Below, one piece after another: positions 7,568 through 17,176 of a DNA stretch of 62,317 bases. A program made the translations under genes and the position numbers. Each line of letters opens with the position of its first letter. Positions within the stretch are counted from its first letter, which is position 1. The notes below the pieces were generated by a model. The model saw only the letters and a program-made list of their open reading frames with translations, was not told the origin of the DNA and did not search any database. This DNA comes from Methylotenera sp. (GTDB lineage Bacteria > Pseudomonadota > Gammaproteobacteria > Burkholderiales > Methylophilaceae): NCBI GenBank assembly GCA_021732405.1, contig JAKFVB010000020.1:1-62317 (forward strand). The letters are read 5' to 3'.

Positions 7568-9229
7568 CTACTCAGTTCTAGCTAAACCAAGTCGATGGGC
7601 AAGTCGATAAGCCAATATAGCTGCGCGACCGTGGTCGCCTGCAACTCTTGGTGAAACCATCTTAGGAAATCGCTCAAAACTACAAACTAATGCCAAACGC
7701 TCCTCGACATTTGTATCCCAATGACCATTATTGCCAACAAGACCATCAAGGATTGCTTTTATATGTGGTTCCAGCTCATCAAAAGTCTGTTTTACTTTGA
7801 ACGAAACTGCCAGAAGTGATAGTGCAATATCTCCCGTATGATCTACGTCTAATATATAAATCGGAGGCGCATCGTTTGAGTATATCGTTACAATCAATGC
7901 AAGCCTTGCATGACGATTGGTCGTAGAGAATACTTTTCCAGGCTTAAGCTTACAAATGGCCATCGAGAATTGCCAGTTTGGTAAAATCAGTGACATTTGC
8001 TTTACCACATCCTCCATTACTTCTAAATCTCCAACATCCTCAGGGGATCCAGGAAGCAGTAAAGCAAATTCAATTGGGTTTAATGCAGCACCCAAAGCTA
8101 CATCTGCCGCAGACACCTTACATGTCTTTTTTAGAGCTTTACTAATTGTCTTATCATTGAGCACACGTCCATTTGAAACCCTTGAGTCTCGTTGCTCATA
8201 AGACTGTAACCGCTTTGGAGTTAACAACCTTTCTATTGGGATGCGACGCTCAAAATTACATATTTTCAAGGCAACACTCAGAACCTTCTGCTTCTGTTGT
8301 TGAGTAGTGCCCCCACCATCATCCTCAAGTTCGAATGTATATTCATATCGCGTAGTCGAATCAGCAAGCTTCTTATTAACTTCGTTATCTGGACTGATTG
8401 ACAACGTTCTATCAATGTCAACTTTGGTAATCTGTTTCATTGAAGGATGACCAAATACAAGCTTGTCACAAGGTTGAGATCTGCCACTCAACTTCATAAT
8501 CTCAAGTATTAATAACTGATTCTCGTGTTTGATACCCCGATACTGCCATGTGGAGTTTTTCATTCCAGGCGGAACGAATGTGAGATAAGTCTGGCCAAGA
8601 CTCATCTTCCTTACACTATCCCAAGATTTTCGAGCATTCACATCCATGGCAATCCATGCGAATTCCTGAGCGAAATCATTCGTCAACGATGATTTTGGCA
8701 TTTCAGCTGTGAAGTCAATTCTTAACTCCTTATGAAATCCTGGAAATTGTGGGTTGAACAAAGTCATTAATCCGTCGGGGCGCATTAATGCATTTGCTAG
8801 AGTTTTGTTATGCAGATAAAGATAGCGAATTAATTCCATCGTTGGCACGAATACCTCCAATCCATTTGCTTCATAACGAAGTAGTTTTTGTCTACCTGTG
8901 CTCTGGTTGCCAAATGAGTATAATGAGTTGGGTAAGTCAGCGGACGTAATCTCTGAATACTGTGACATGTCTTCTGTTAATACAGACTCTATAGTGCCTC
9001 GCATCGTCATATCAAGTATTTGTCCATGGTCGAAAAATCTACCTAGGGTCAGCACCGGCAACATACCCATAGGCAAACTACACATGTGGAATGTTCCGGA
9101 ATCCACCCCACGAAGCACCGGGCGAATTAAACAATCTGATCGTTCGTTGAACGCCGTGCCTGCAAACCAGTACAGCTCCTGAAGTTCATTGCCAACATCA
9201 AATGCCCTAATTGAGATTGGATTCGTCAA
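7568..9229 (-). CDS. tnsE: TnsE-like transposition protein
   Basis: 553 residues, close to Tn7 TnsE (538), and in the tnsE position directly after tnsD with a 23-base overlap. Patches resemble TnsE as I recall it: VPTMELIRYLYL, FVPPGMKNSTWQYRG, and a C-terminal region with YILDVDHTGDIALSLL. Tn7 TnsE directs insertion into replicating DNA such as conjugating plasmids by binding the processivity clamp and 3'-recessed ends. The start is TTG 9229 with AGGAGG just upstream. Identity rests on position, length and weak similarity. Confidence 0.72.
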   Translation of the reverse strand: MTNPISIRAFDVGNELQELYWFAGTAFNERSDCLIRPVLRGVDSGTFHMCSLPMGMLPVLTLGRFFDHGQILDMTMRGTIESVLTEDMSQYSEITSADLPNSLYSFGNQSTGRQKLLRYEANGLEVFVPTMELIRYLYLHNKTLANALMRPDGLMTLFNPQFPGFHKELRIDFTAEMPKSSLTNDFAQEFAWIAMDVNARKSWDSVRKMSLGQTYLTFVPPGMKNSTWQYRGIKHENQLLILEIMKLSGRSQPCDKLVFGHPSMKQITKVDIDRTLSISPDNEVNKKLADSTTRYEYTFELEDDGGGTTQQQKQKVLSVALKICNFERRIPIERLLTPKRLQSYEQRDSRVSNGRVLNDKTISKALKKTCKVSAADVALGAALNPIEFALLLPGSPEDVGDLEVMEDVVKQMSLILPNWQFSMAICKLKPGKVFSTTNRHARLALIVTIYSNDAPPIYILDVDHTGDIALSLLAVSFKVKQTFDELEPHIKAILDGLVGNNGHWDTNVEERLALVCSFERFPKMVSPRVAGDHGRAAILAYRLAHRLGLARTE

Positions 9230-10946
9230 CTTCCCTCCTAATCTTAAGCAAAGGTGCTAAGGCTTTTGCAACCAATGGATTGGCATCGGACCTTAGACCA
9301 GATGTACGAATAACATTTGATTTAACAAGTGGCTTTCCAGCTGCTAATAATTCATCAATCGCCCAATAGATGCGACGCTCTCTGTAAGCGGAATGTGTTT
9401 CAAGAGTGCGATGTAAATATGCTGTAGTGAGGGGGAGTTTCATTAAACGTTTGGATATCCATCCAATTCGTTTCACTGTGCGCTCAATTTCTGCAATAGT
9501 TACTTTGATTGGTGGGTTTTTTTTCTTGATGTTACGAACGGCCACCTTTACCTTATTTTTTAGATCTGTATCAATAGCATTCCAATCAAGCTTACCAAAA
9601 GCCTTTTTGCTTAAGTTATCTGTTATTACAGTTCGCTCAATGGCTGATAACTCTTGTGGAAGTTTTTTAAGATATTTACCTGTCTTCCAACTCATCGCGA
9701 CACCAAGATTAGAAGCTAAACGTACAACTGTTTTGGGATCTAATTGCAGCTCCCTTGCCAATGCCCGTAACGAAATTTCTTTCTGTATTGCAGATCTGAT
9801 CGCTGGTTCCAACGTAGGCCCAAATGCTTTAAAACGTACTGCTCCGATTTGGCCAGTGTGGGGTTGAAACCATCTAGTGTAGACATATCCACATTTGCAT
9901 TTGAATACAGCAACTTGATGCCCATGATTCGTATGCGTCTCAAACGAGCGGATTACGGCATTACCATAATGATTGGAAAGAGGATTTGCGCATGGCCATG
10001 GCCCAAGTCCGAATGGCTTATATTGATTAGGTTTTAGTCGATTCAAATAGCATTGAAAAAACAAATGATGCATTGGATGTGTGAGTGAGCGTTGTTTTCT
10101 TGCTAGTTTGCTCACCCATGAATGTGATGTGTGATTTTTGAAGCCTGCTATTTGATTGGCCAAGCCATGGTAAAAAAGAGAAATTTCATCATGGAGCCTT
10201 TTCATGCTGATCCGGCCCTTTACACTCACTAATCCTGCATCTTCGAGCTGCCGTCTGTAATGGCTCGTCCATCCACCTAATGTTTTTCTTTGAGAGGGTA
10301 GGTCTAGTAAAGACTCACTCATGGTTGCGATTTCAACCAAAATTCTTAAAGACCTCTCATCACAAATTGAGATGAGAGGCAGAGCATCAATAGGGTTGTT
10401 ATCTGTATCAGCAGCAATAAAGCTATGACGGCTGATTGGCTGAATATCAACTTTACTCAAATACAGACTCTGCTGATGCTCTTTGCAAACAAGAACCGAT
10501 GATAATTGGTGAGCACGTCGCCAATATAGCTCACCATAATCATTTAACATACGCTCTCTGCACGACATGCAGAATCTCAAAGTGGTCAAACGATTGACTT
10601 TAAAAGCGGCATAACCCAGCCTAACATACCAATCCCTGACTTTTCCGGCAAGTACCGCAGAACGCACTCTACTAGCTAGTCGTGTATCTACATAAGCCAC
10701 AAGATAGTTAAAAAGTGTCAGCTCATCTAAAACACGGTCATCGCTCATATGTGTTGTACTAGATATTGATGAAATCAGATTTCTAATACCATTCTGCATA
10801 TCCAAGGAAGGTATAACGTGACCATTACCCAGAAGATCAAAATTAGAAAGAGTATGTGGTGGATCGCCAACGTGTTTTTGATATCTGGCTATCACGCTAT
10901 ATAACAATTCATCAGGATAGATGCGAGGAAAATAATGTAATTTCAT
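9207..10946 (-). CDS. tnsD: TnsD/TniQ family target-site selector
   Basis: 579 residues. The N-terminus FPRIYPDELLYSVIARY is typical of TniQ-family proteins. A zinc motif CMSC near residue 125 is followed by CKEHQQ, and a helix-turn-helix-like C-terminal half follows. TnsD of Tn7 binds the 3' end of glmS and recruits TnsC. The insertion just beyond glmS fits this activity. It overlaps tnsC by 4 bases and tnsE by 23 bases. Confidence 0.88.
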   Translation of the reverse strand: MKLHYFPRIYPDELLYSVIARYQKHVGDPPHTLSNFDLLGNGHVIPSLDMQNGIRNLISSISSTTHMSDDRVLDELTLFNYLVAYVDTRLASRVRSAVLAGKVRDWYVRLGYAAFKVNRLTTLRFCMSCRERMLNDYGELYWRRAHQLSSVLVCKEHQQSLYLSKVDIQPISRHSFIAADTDNNPIDALPLISICDERSLRILVEIATMSESLLDLPSQRKTLGGWTSHYRRQLEDAGLVSVKGRISMKRLHDEISLFYHGLANQIAGFKNHTSHSWVSKLARKQRSLTHPMHHLFFQCYLNRLKPNQYKPFGLGPWPCANPLSNHYGNAVIRSFETHTNHGHQVAVFKCKCGYVYTRWFQPHTGQIGAVRFKAFGPTLEPAIRSAIQKEISLRALARELQLDPKTVVRLASNLGVAMSWKTGKYLKKLPQELSAIERTVITDNLSKKAFGKLDWNAIDTDLKNKVKVAVRNIKKKNPPIKVTIAEIERTVKRIGWISKRLMKLPLTTAYLHRTLETHSAYRERRIYWAIDELLAAGKPLVKSNVIRTSGLRSDANPLVAKALAPLLKIRREVDESNLN

Positions 10947-12544
10947 GCCCTCACATCCTGAAGCGGTGACCGTATCGCACCTCCTAGTAAAAGTTTCTGA
11001 TAAATGGAGTCACCCTCTGATTTTTCAACAATGTACCGCAAATCCGAAGGAGTCATTTCCTCGATTACCTGCCTAATGACCTTGAGTTTCTTTTGTTTTA
11101 TTGTAGGAGATTGAATTGATCTAATGACCTCAGACATCAGCAGTATGAAATCTCCAGATGGATGTATCTTCATCGCCTGATCAATCAATAACTTTGCAAT
11201 ATCCTCCGCATATCCACCTAGTTTAAGGCTAGCAAGCAACTGATCACCAACATTATCTTGACGATCCAATAAAGATGCTGGTGCTTTTGGAATATGTGCA
11301 ATAACCGACTGTGTTTCCATTGCTTGGTGCAAGAGAGTATCGAAATGCGTCTGGAACGGAAGCAGGTCATCATATCGTTGTAAGGATTTCATATCCCGTT
11401 TCTTTAGTGCATCCAACATAGGTCGTACCATGCGAAAATCTTCCTTCGCAACCTTTCTGATTAATGCCGGCGTGATGGTTTCTGGTCCTGGTCGAGCTTC
11501 CCTGACCGAAATGATGCGCAACTGCACCAACATAAACAGCTTTATCAGGATATCCACAATACCTTGGGACTCCTCATGCAGCACGTCTATGATCTCATCT
11601 GTTATATCAGTAAAGTCCTTTACCCACTGGTAATTCCAAAGCTCTTTTACCAAGTGTTGCCAAGTACCGTTATTCTCAATCGGGTCCCAGATCATGGATC
11701 CCAGCCCGTTCGCACGTCGCGCCTCTTTGAAGTTATTTTGTAATAAAGGCAATGCGCTATTCGTCCCAACAAGCACAACTGGAATACCAATTGTATTAAC
11801 GAGCGTAACGAAAAATCTCAAAAGAGCATCTGAGCCATTCTTTATGTTACTCAGGAACTGAATCTCATCAATGATTAACGCTCCAATCGCATGCAGGTTT
11901 GCTATATGACCCATCGCAAGCAGCATATCGTCCAGTGCGTGATGCTTACCGGCGAACTTTGCTTGATAATTGCTTCCTAGAAGTTGATCGACTGTATAAA
12001 AGAATGTACGACATAACTGTATCAAAGAACCTTGTGACGGACAGTCAAGTCGAATCCACACAATCTGAGACAAGGTAAATAGTTCAGTATGTTCGATGAT
12101 TTGCTTGTAATGAGGTAACACACAGGCAAGCGTCTTTGATTTGCCAATCCCTGATGTTCCTATGAGAGCAAAACTACTGGCAAAGCTCTCAAACACACTT
12201 AGTGAACCCGCCCCAGAATTGCTTTGCTTCTTTCTTTCATGACTGCTTTGTAGTCTATGGATGTAGTCATGCGTAAGCGGATTACGACTCAAATAACCCT
12301 GACGAAGCAGCATGTCAAATTTTTCGCAAAATTGGATGTGTCGATCTAAAGGTTCAAAATACTGGCTGAGCCTCAGAATGCAATGTTTACGTAAATGTGC
12401 AGGATACCCACGCTCAACTACATTAAAGTCTGGTTTTCTCCGTAACCTTTCTAGCATCTCAAAGCGGGTCTGAACTAAGGGGAGATTTGCGATAAATGGA
12501 TTATTTGCATATTCAGGCAGTGTCTGTGGTCTTTCGTGCTGCAT
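10943..12544 (-). CDS. tnsC: TnsC AAA+ ATPase, transposition regulator
   Basis: 533 residues with Walker A GTSGIGKS (near 133) and Walker B GALIIDEIQFL (near 220). It links target-bound TnsD or TnsE to the TnsAB transposase. ATG 12544 is chosen because AAGGAGG sits just upstream; a GTG one codon earlier is possible. It overlaps the tnsB stop by a TGATG junction. Confidence 0.9.
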   Translation of the reverse strand: MQHERPQTLPEYANNPFIANLPLVQTRFEMLERLRRKPDFNVVERGYPAHLRKHCILRLSQYFEPLDRHIQFCEKFDMLLRQGYLSRNPLTHDYIHRLQSSHERKKQSNSGAGSLSVFESFASSFALIGTSGIGKSKTLACVLPHYKQIIEHTELFTLSQIVWIRLDCPSQGSLIQLCRTFFYTVDQLLGSNYQAKFAGKHHALDDMLLAMGHIANLHAIGALIIDEIQFLSNIKNGSDALLRFFVTLVNTIGIPVVLVGTNSALPLLQNNFKEARRANGLGSMIWDPIENNGTWQHLVKELWNYQWVKDFTDITDEIIDVLHEESQGIVDILIKLFMLVQLRIISVREARPGPETITPALIRKVAKEDFRMVRPMLDALKKRDMKSLQRYDDLLPFQTHFDTLLHQAMETQSVIAHIPKAPASLLDRQDNVGDQLLASLKLGGYAEDIAKLLIDQAMKIHPSGDFILLMSEVIRSIQSPTIKQKKLKVIRQVIEEMTPSDLRYIVEKSEGDSIYQKLLLGGAIRSPLQDVRA

Positions 12545-14697
12545 CACGCATCCTCCTTACCTGATTTAATGATCTGAGTAATATCAGGTTCGTCGTAATC
12601 ATCATCCTGACCAGCAGGAAAACGAACAATGTTATTAGGTATATTCCTTGGTACAGGCTTAGCTGCATCTCCTAGCCGAATGACCTCTGTTTTTCTATTG
12701 TCAGATTTCTCTATGAGTCGATTCTGACGAATATCCTTTGTTCGACTGGTTGCACTTACTCCCATGCTTGGCGGTTTCATATCTTTGGCTGATTCAACTA
12801 CCGCCTCGATGTTCGCTATTAGATTGAGCGAAGCCATCCTTTCCTTAGGGGCATGTTCAGCAGAACGAACTTTAGATGAGTGCTCAGCTTGCTCAATTTC
12901 CCAACTAGTGCTGTTTACATATGCGCGGCTTCGAGGGGTCAGCTGACAAACTTCATATCCTTCAACTTTATCCGGTGCATGTATATATATGAAATCCATG
13001 TCCCGGGGATCGTATGAGACCTGTACTTTGGTTCTACCGTCCTGCCTAGCTTTATCGAACCAACCCTCCTGCATTGCTCGTTGACAAGTGTAATAGGTGG
13101 ATCGTAGCTTAATACCAAACTCCGTAATCGTTGCTTCCGAGCTAGGCATGAGGCTAAATTTCACTCTGTCAGCAGGGTAATTACGCAGCGAGCCGCTTTT
13201 GTTAGAAATCCCCCATTCCCAGAGTTGAATCGGTACAGCAGCGAAATCTGCAGCTGCAAGATCATGATCCTTATCGTAATTTTTAATCTCATGGGCATTA
13301 TTGAAATAGAGCACACTTTCGATAGTAATCGCAGTGAACTGATCTATATCCAAGGTGGCATCAAGCCTATAATCCGTCGCGCCACGCTCTTGGTAATCCG
13401 TTTGTATATAACCATCAACATATGGCTTGAATACAGCAGGGAGCAGTGCAAACCTTTGCTCAACGATTCCTTTCCAATCCGCTCTGAATGGGGCTGAACT
13501 CTCTATTTCTACGAAGAAATTATTAATGAGGTTATCAATAAGTCCAGATGCAATCTCACCTCGATCTCCAAGGACGGCTGCTGGTAAATGATGACATGGC
13601 CAATCTTCTGGCTCTATCTCTACACCATATTTTTTGCAAAATGCCTGCTTGTCTTCAACGGTATTACCTAGCGCCATCATTGCAGCAACCCATGATGGAT
13701 TTTCTAAGCCGATATATAGCCCAACAATCATGCGGCTATAGACATCAATCACTACATAAATGACTGGCCTACCAATTATTTTCCTTCGATCAATACGTGA
13801 AAGCAAATATACATCCGCGATAGTGGCATCGATTTGAAATCTTGCACCTGGTCCCCAAACTTCTGAATTCGAAGTGCTAATCAGACCACGCATATCCTTG
13901 TCATAAACTCTTGAGCCTAATCGTTTCCTTTTCATGTCGAGGCGATTGTTATCTTTGTCGACCCAATATTGAAATTGGGCGAAAGTAGGAAAATGTGAGT
14001 CATCCTCACCTTCAATTGGAAAAAGTGTGACACGGCCACTGTAAGGGTCAATTGATTTTTTACAGAAAAACTCTTTGAGCATTTTCTTGTAGCAATTTTT
14101 AAGCGTAAATCGCTTATTAGTCACGTAGTACCTAGAGACAGCGACCAAAAATGTCTTTCGCATATCCTCTGACACGTTGATACCTACTGATTGAATATAT
14201 TTTCTTGGACGCCCTCTTTTGATGATGCCTATTTCACGTACTTTACCTTTACCGCCTGAGTTGCTGTAGTCGGGTAACAAAGCATTCGGATGCTGCCCTT
14301 TCTGCCAGAATTTGCGTAGATACCGGTAAATCGTCTTGTGATTGCACTGATTTAATCGAATTGCGTCATTAATGAGACGCCAACGTTTGTTTGAATAGAA
14401 AACTGCTGGTTTCTGAATTACGATGGGCTGAATAATCCGCATCGCCTTATCGCGAATGGCCCTATAAGAGGCTTTAATCTTATCTTCAAGTGTAAGTTGT
14501 TGAAATGGGTCATCGACAGTGACTGCGCGCTTGCTCATAAGATCTTCTATGAGTGTCTGCTGTGACAACTCAAACGGAATTGCAATTTCATCAAGAACGT
14601 CGATTAGAAACACCGTATTTTTTTCGGTATGTAGCCACAAAACTCTGACTTGACGACCACTTTCTACATATCTGATTAAATCATTTTCAAGCAACAC
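12544..14697 (-). CDS. tnsB: TnsB DDE transposase
   Basis: 717 residues with an rve-type catalytic core: Asp in FQIDATIADVY (near 287), Asp in VLGDRGEIASG (near 375) and Glu in WKGIVEQRF (near 410). TnsB binds the transposon ends and cuts and joins the 3' strands. The GTG start at 14697 overlaps tnsA and has AGGAG 8 bases upstream. The tandem repeats at 22021-22080 are its expected binding sites. Confidence 0.92.
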   Translation of the reverse strand: MLLENDLIRYVESGRQVRVLWLHTEKNTVFLIDVLDEIAIPFELSQQTLIEDLMSKRAVTVDDPFQQLTLEDKIKASYRAIRDKAMRIIQPIVIQKPAVFYSNKRWRLINDAIRLNQCNHKTIYRYLRKFWQKGQHPNALLPDYSNSGGKGKVREIGIIKRGRPRKYIQSVGINVSEDMRKTFLVAVSRYYVTNKRFTLKNCYKKMLKEFFCKKSIDPYSGRVTLFPIEGEDDSHFPTFAQFQYWVDKDNNRLDMKRKRLGSRVYDKDMRGLISTSNSEVWGPGARFQIDATIADVYLLSRIDRRKIIGRPVIYVVIDVYSRMIVGLYIGLENPSWVAAMMALGNTVEDKQAFCKKYGVEIEPEDWPCHHLPAAVLGDRGEIASGLIDNLINNFFVEIESSAPFRADWKGIVEQRFALLPAVFKPYVDGYIQTDYQERGATDYRLDATLDIDQFTAITIESVLYFNNAHEIKNYDKDHDLAAADFAAVPIQLWEWGISNKSGSLRNYPADRVKFSLMPSSEATITEFGIKLRSTYYTCQRAMQEGWFDKARQDGRTKVQVSYDPRDMDFIYIHAPDKVEGYEVCQLTPRSRAYVNSTSWEIEQAEHSSKVRSAEHAPKERMASLNLIANIEAVVESAKDMKPPSMGVSATSRTKDIRQNRLIEKSDNRKTEVIRLGDAAKPVPRNIPNNIVRFPAGQDDDYDEPDITQIIKSGKEDA

Positions 14698-15520
14698 GAA
14701 TGCGCTCCTCTGAAGTTGGGTCTTCTAACAACCCAATAAATGAAATATGGCTCTTAACATCCCAACGTTTGTCCATGTCAATATGGATTTTTTTATTGGA
14801 GATTAAATGTCGAATAACCGTGATCGCCTCACCTGGACCAAAATGATGTGAATTTTCCAAATCATCGATCATCATCCGAATGGTGATATCACCAGCCTGA
14901 TGAAGAAAATTGATTAGAGCTTTACATCGGTCTTCCCAGTAACCTGAGTAAGGTACTACCAATGAATCTAGACTGTGAAGCTCATGTGCCCACCGAATGT
15001 TGTTAATTCGGTTCTCTGGCAATTCATGCTGTGTAATAAGTCCCCAATCTACACTTTGCAACTCCCAATATCTTCGCTCAATCTCCAGTTTATCCAGCAC
15101 ACGGCGGTCAAAAGAATCATGTGGTTTCACAGACCTTGCCAACAATCGCATATCTAGAGTATTGATTAGCAGATCGGTAGTCATCACAATCTGACAGCCT
15201 GTTTGTGGATCAGCCGGATGAGGCACACCCATATCTTTCGCTATTTGTTGAGTGACGGCCCGATCAATGGGATATTGCTCACGAATATCGACTACATCAT
15301 CACTCCAGTGGTAAAAAAAGAAGGCAGCATTCTCGATATCAGATAGGAAATGATGTTCGCGACCAGTCTTGTGAGAGTAGGGTCTAGACGAACGTCCAAT
15401 TGAAGGTACATCTTGAATTTTTAACCAAGGTTTATAATCCTGGCCCTCACCTTTGCCCCTTCCTTCTTTGATGAATCGAGCAATCTTTTGCTCGTCCATC
15501 GCGTACCTATATTTAGCCAT
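14687..15520 (-). CDS. tnsA: TnsA endonuclease
   Basis: 277 residues. The catalytic residues of Tn7 TnsA are recognisable: Glu63 in LSDIENA, Asp116 in MTTDLLI and Lys132 in RSVKPHD. Together with TnsB it makes the double-strand breaks that give cut-and-paste transposition. It follows the two-TM gene with no gap and overlaps tnsB by 11 bases. tns transcription may therefore include read-through from the ubiquitin-like module upstream. Confidence 0.92.
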   Translation of the reverse strand: MAKYRYAMDEQKIARFIKEGRGKGEGQDYKPWLKIQDVPSIGRSSRPYSHKTGREHHFLSDIENAAFFFYHWSDDVVDIREQYPIDRAVTQQIAKDMGVPHPADPQTGCQIVMTTDLLINTLDMRLLARSVKPHDSFDRRVLDKLEIERRYWELQSVDWGLITQHELPENRINNIRWAHELHSLDSLVVPYSGYWEDRCKALINFLHQAGDITIRMMIDDLENSHHFGPGEAITVIRHLISNKKIHIDMDKRWDVKSHISFIGLLEDPTSEERIRVA

Positions 15521-15820
15521 CTACCACCGGCCCATCATCCGTTTATAGTCCTTTATAAACAGCTTCAGTGCCAATCCCATAAAGCTCAATAACGAGCTCA
15601 GAGCGGCTGCCTCATATCGATGAGAGAAATAGGGTTTTAGTACTCCTGTCAAAGGAGCCAACAAACCTGTTAGTTCAAAACTATCAACCACGCTGTACCC
15701 ATAAATGAGTATTCCGATACTTGAAATCACACCCATCAATAGCGCTAATTGTGTCCTAGTCGAATAAGCCAGGACAAATAATGCATCTTCAAGCCAATTC
15801 AACTCACTCTCCTTTAACAT
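15521..15820 (-). CDS. Small membrane protein with two predicted TM segments
   Basis: 99 residues from ATG 15820. AAGGAG inside the frame favours a TTG at 15802, directly after the E1 stop, giving 93 residues. Hydrophobic segments at about 24-44 and 66-90 predict two membrane helices. It is the last gene of the left ubiquitin-like module and abuts tnsA. A protein of similar size and topology ends the right-hand module (56199-56528). It might be the membrane effector or target of the conjugation module; no family is recognised. Confidence 0.62.
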   Translation of the reverse strand: MLKESELNWLEDALFVLAYSTRTQLALLMGVISSIGILIYGYSVVDSFELTGLLAPLTGVLKPYFSHRYEAAALSSLLSFMGLALKLFIKDYKRMMGRW

Positions 15821-16658
15821 GCCGTGTCATATCAGCGTTATCACCTGATCCACGAACAACATTGCAAAAATGACAATCAGATGCATGTATTTCGTGCTTG
15901 ACCGCTACAATGCCCATATTTCCTCTATATTCCAATTTACGCTTTGCTTTTCTGATACCAGTGGCTTGAAGCATGAACTCCATGACGGCATGTGATGCGA
16001 TGACTCCATTTAGGGAAACTACCGAAGGTCCTGCCACATCTAGCTCATTAACATTGACCCCGTATAACTCATTTCGGTCACGTCTTGCATTTTCATTGGT
16101 CAGAAATTGCGACACTGCAACAGTATCTAAAAGATCCATACAAACTAGGCATCCCGGCTCATCATCGCCGATGTATGCAATGCGTCCTCCATAAATCAGC
16201 GCACCCTTGTTTTCAGTATCGGATGCCAAATCGAATAGCGCCTTGCTATACGCAAGAGCGAATTCATTCAGTATAAAACGAGGACCATCATCATCAAGGC
16301 AACTAAAAATAGTATCTGCCTGCTTCAATGCATTCAGCGCCTCTGCACTTCGTACGCTTGCATGAACCACCGCTATCTCAATTCCAGGATCAATCATTGC
16401 TACAGTTCGCTTGACTAAATCTACCTTCCGAAGCCCTGAGACTGGATCACTGTGCCAAGCTAGTACATAACGGTTTTTATTGGTTTCGCTCAATTCTTCA
16501 TCATCAATAACAATCAGTTTTTTAACACCTAGATATGCCAATTGTTGTATTACATGTTGCCCAAGACCACCGCAACCTACAATTGCAACTACTGATGCGC
16601 TAAGCAAGCGCTGTCCATCTATACCGAAAAATTTGATATTGCGGTCAAATCTGTCCAT
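15804..16658 (-). CDS. E1-like ThiF/MoeB-fold activating enzyme of ubiquitin-like module
   Basis: 284 residues from ATG 16658, chosen because GAGGG lies just upstream; the frame extends to 16730 inside the JAB gene. It has GCGGLGQHV (about 27-35), DDEELSETNKNRY for the nucleotide pocket, SCLDDDGPR, and two zinc pairs, CLVC and CHFC. E1 enzymes adenylate the C-terminus of a ubiquitin-like protein. Its six cysteines are accounted for by the GCGG loop, SCLDDD and the zinc pairs, so no separate thioester cysteine is evident. Confidence 0.85.
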   Translation of the reverse strand: MDRFDRNIKFFGIDGQRLLSASVVAIVGCGGLGQHVIQQLAYLGVKKLIVIDDEELSETNKNRYVLAWHSDPVSGLRKVDLVKRTVAMIDPGIEIAVVHASVRSAEALNALKQADTIFSCLDDDGPRFILNEFALAYSKALFDLASDTENKGALIYGGRIAYIGDDEPGCLVCMDLLDTVAVSQFLTNENARRDRNELYGVNVNELDVAGPSVVSLNGVIASHAVMEFMLQATGIRKAKRKLEYRGNMGIVAVKHEIHASDCHFCNVVRGSGDNADMTRHVKGE

Positions 16659-17175
16659 AAATCCCTCTTTCCAATGCTTTAAATGAATTACCGGTTGTTT
16701 TAACGAAGGAGTTTCCGATATTGATTCCATCTATACTCACTGGAAGTTTCGATTCATCAATCCAAGCAAAGCCATCGACACATGAATGACCAAAAACTAG
16801 TGCTGCATATGGCCTCTTGCCGAGCCTCCATCTAATGTGTGGAACGAATTCCTTGAAGCCAATCCAGTCAGCAATTGAAAATGCCACTTTAATCTGTCTT
16901 GGATGGGAATGAATTTCAATCAGCGATACTTGCAGGTCATGTGCACTTTTTATAAGCGAAGCTTTAGTCTTATCTGACAACTCTAAATAATCCCTTTCCT
17001 GAAAAGCGTAATCCGATCCAGCTAAAGGCCTCCATTCAATTACTTGAAATTCTCTTCTGTATTTGTCGAACCGACAGAACATAAACCCTCCTTGCTCGCG
17101 TCGGTCTGCTCTAGGGAAAAGATGCTGTTGTATATCGTTATAGAATGCAACTGACATGCTGATTGAAACTGTCAT
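16645..17175 (-). CDS. JAB/JAMM-family isopeptidase of ubiquitin-like module
   Basis: 176 residues. The Glu is in EQGGFMF (near 28) and the zinc motif is EIHSHPRQIKVAFSIADW near residue 88 (H-x-H-x8-S-x2-D). One extra residue separates His and Ser compared with the canonical spacing. It probably removes or matures the ubiquitin-like tag. It lies between the beta-grasp/E2 gene (1-base gap) and the E1 gene (14-base overlap). Confidence 0.82.
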   Translation of the reverse strand: MTVSISMSVAFYNDIQQHLFPRADRREQGGFMFCRFDKYRREFQVIEWRPLAGSDYAFQERDYLELSDKTKASLIKSAHDLQVSLIEIHSHPRQIKVAFSIADWIGFKEFVPHIRWRLGKRPYAALVFGHSCVDGFAWIDESKLPVSIDGINIGNSFVKTTGNSFKALERGIYGQI

Positions 17176-17176
17176 T

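Noticed and set aside
16659-16730. Longer start for the left E1 gene
   Set aside because: The extension lies in the JAB gene; ATG 16658 has GAGGG directly upstream and gives the normal E1 N-terminus.
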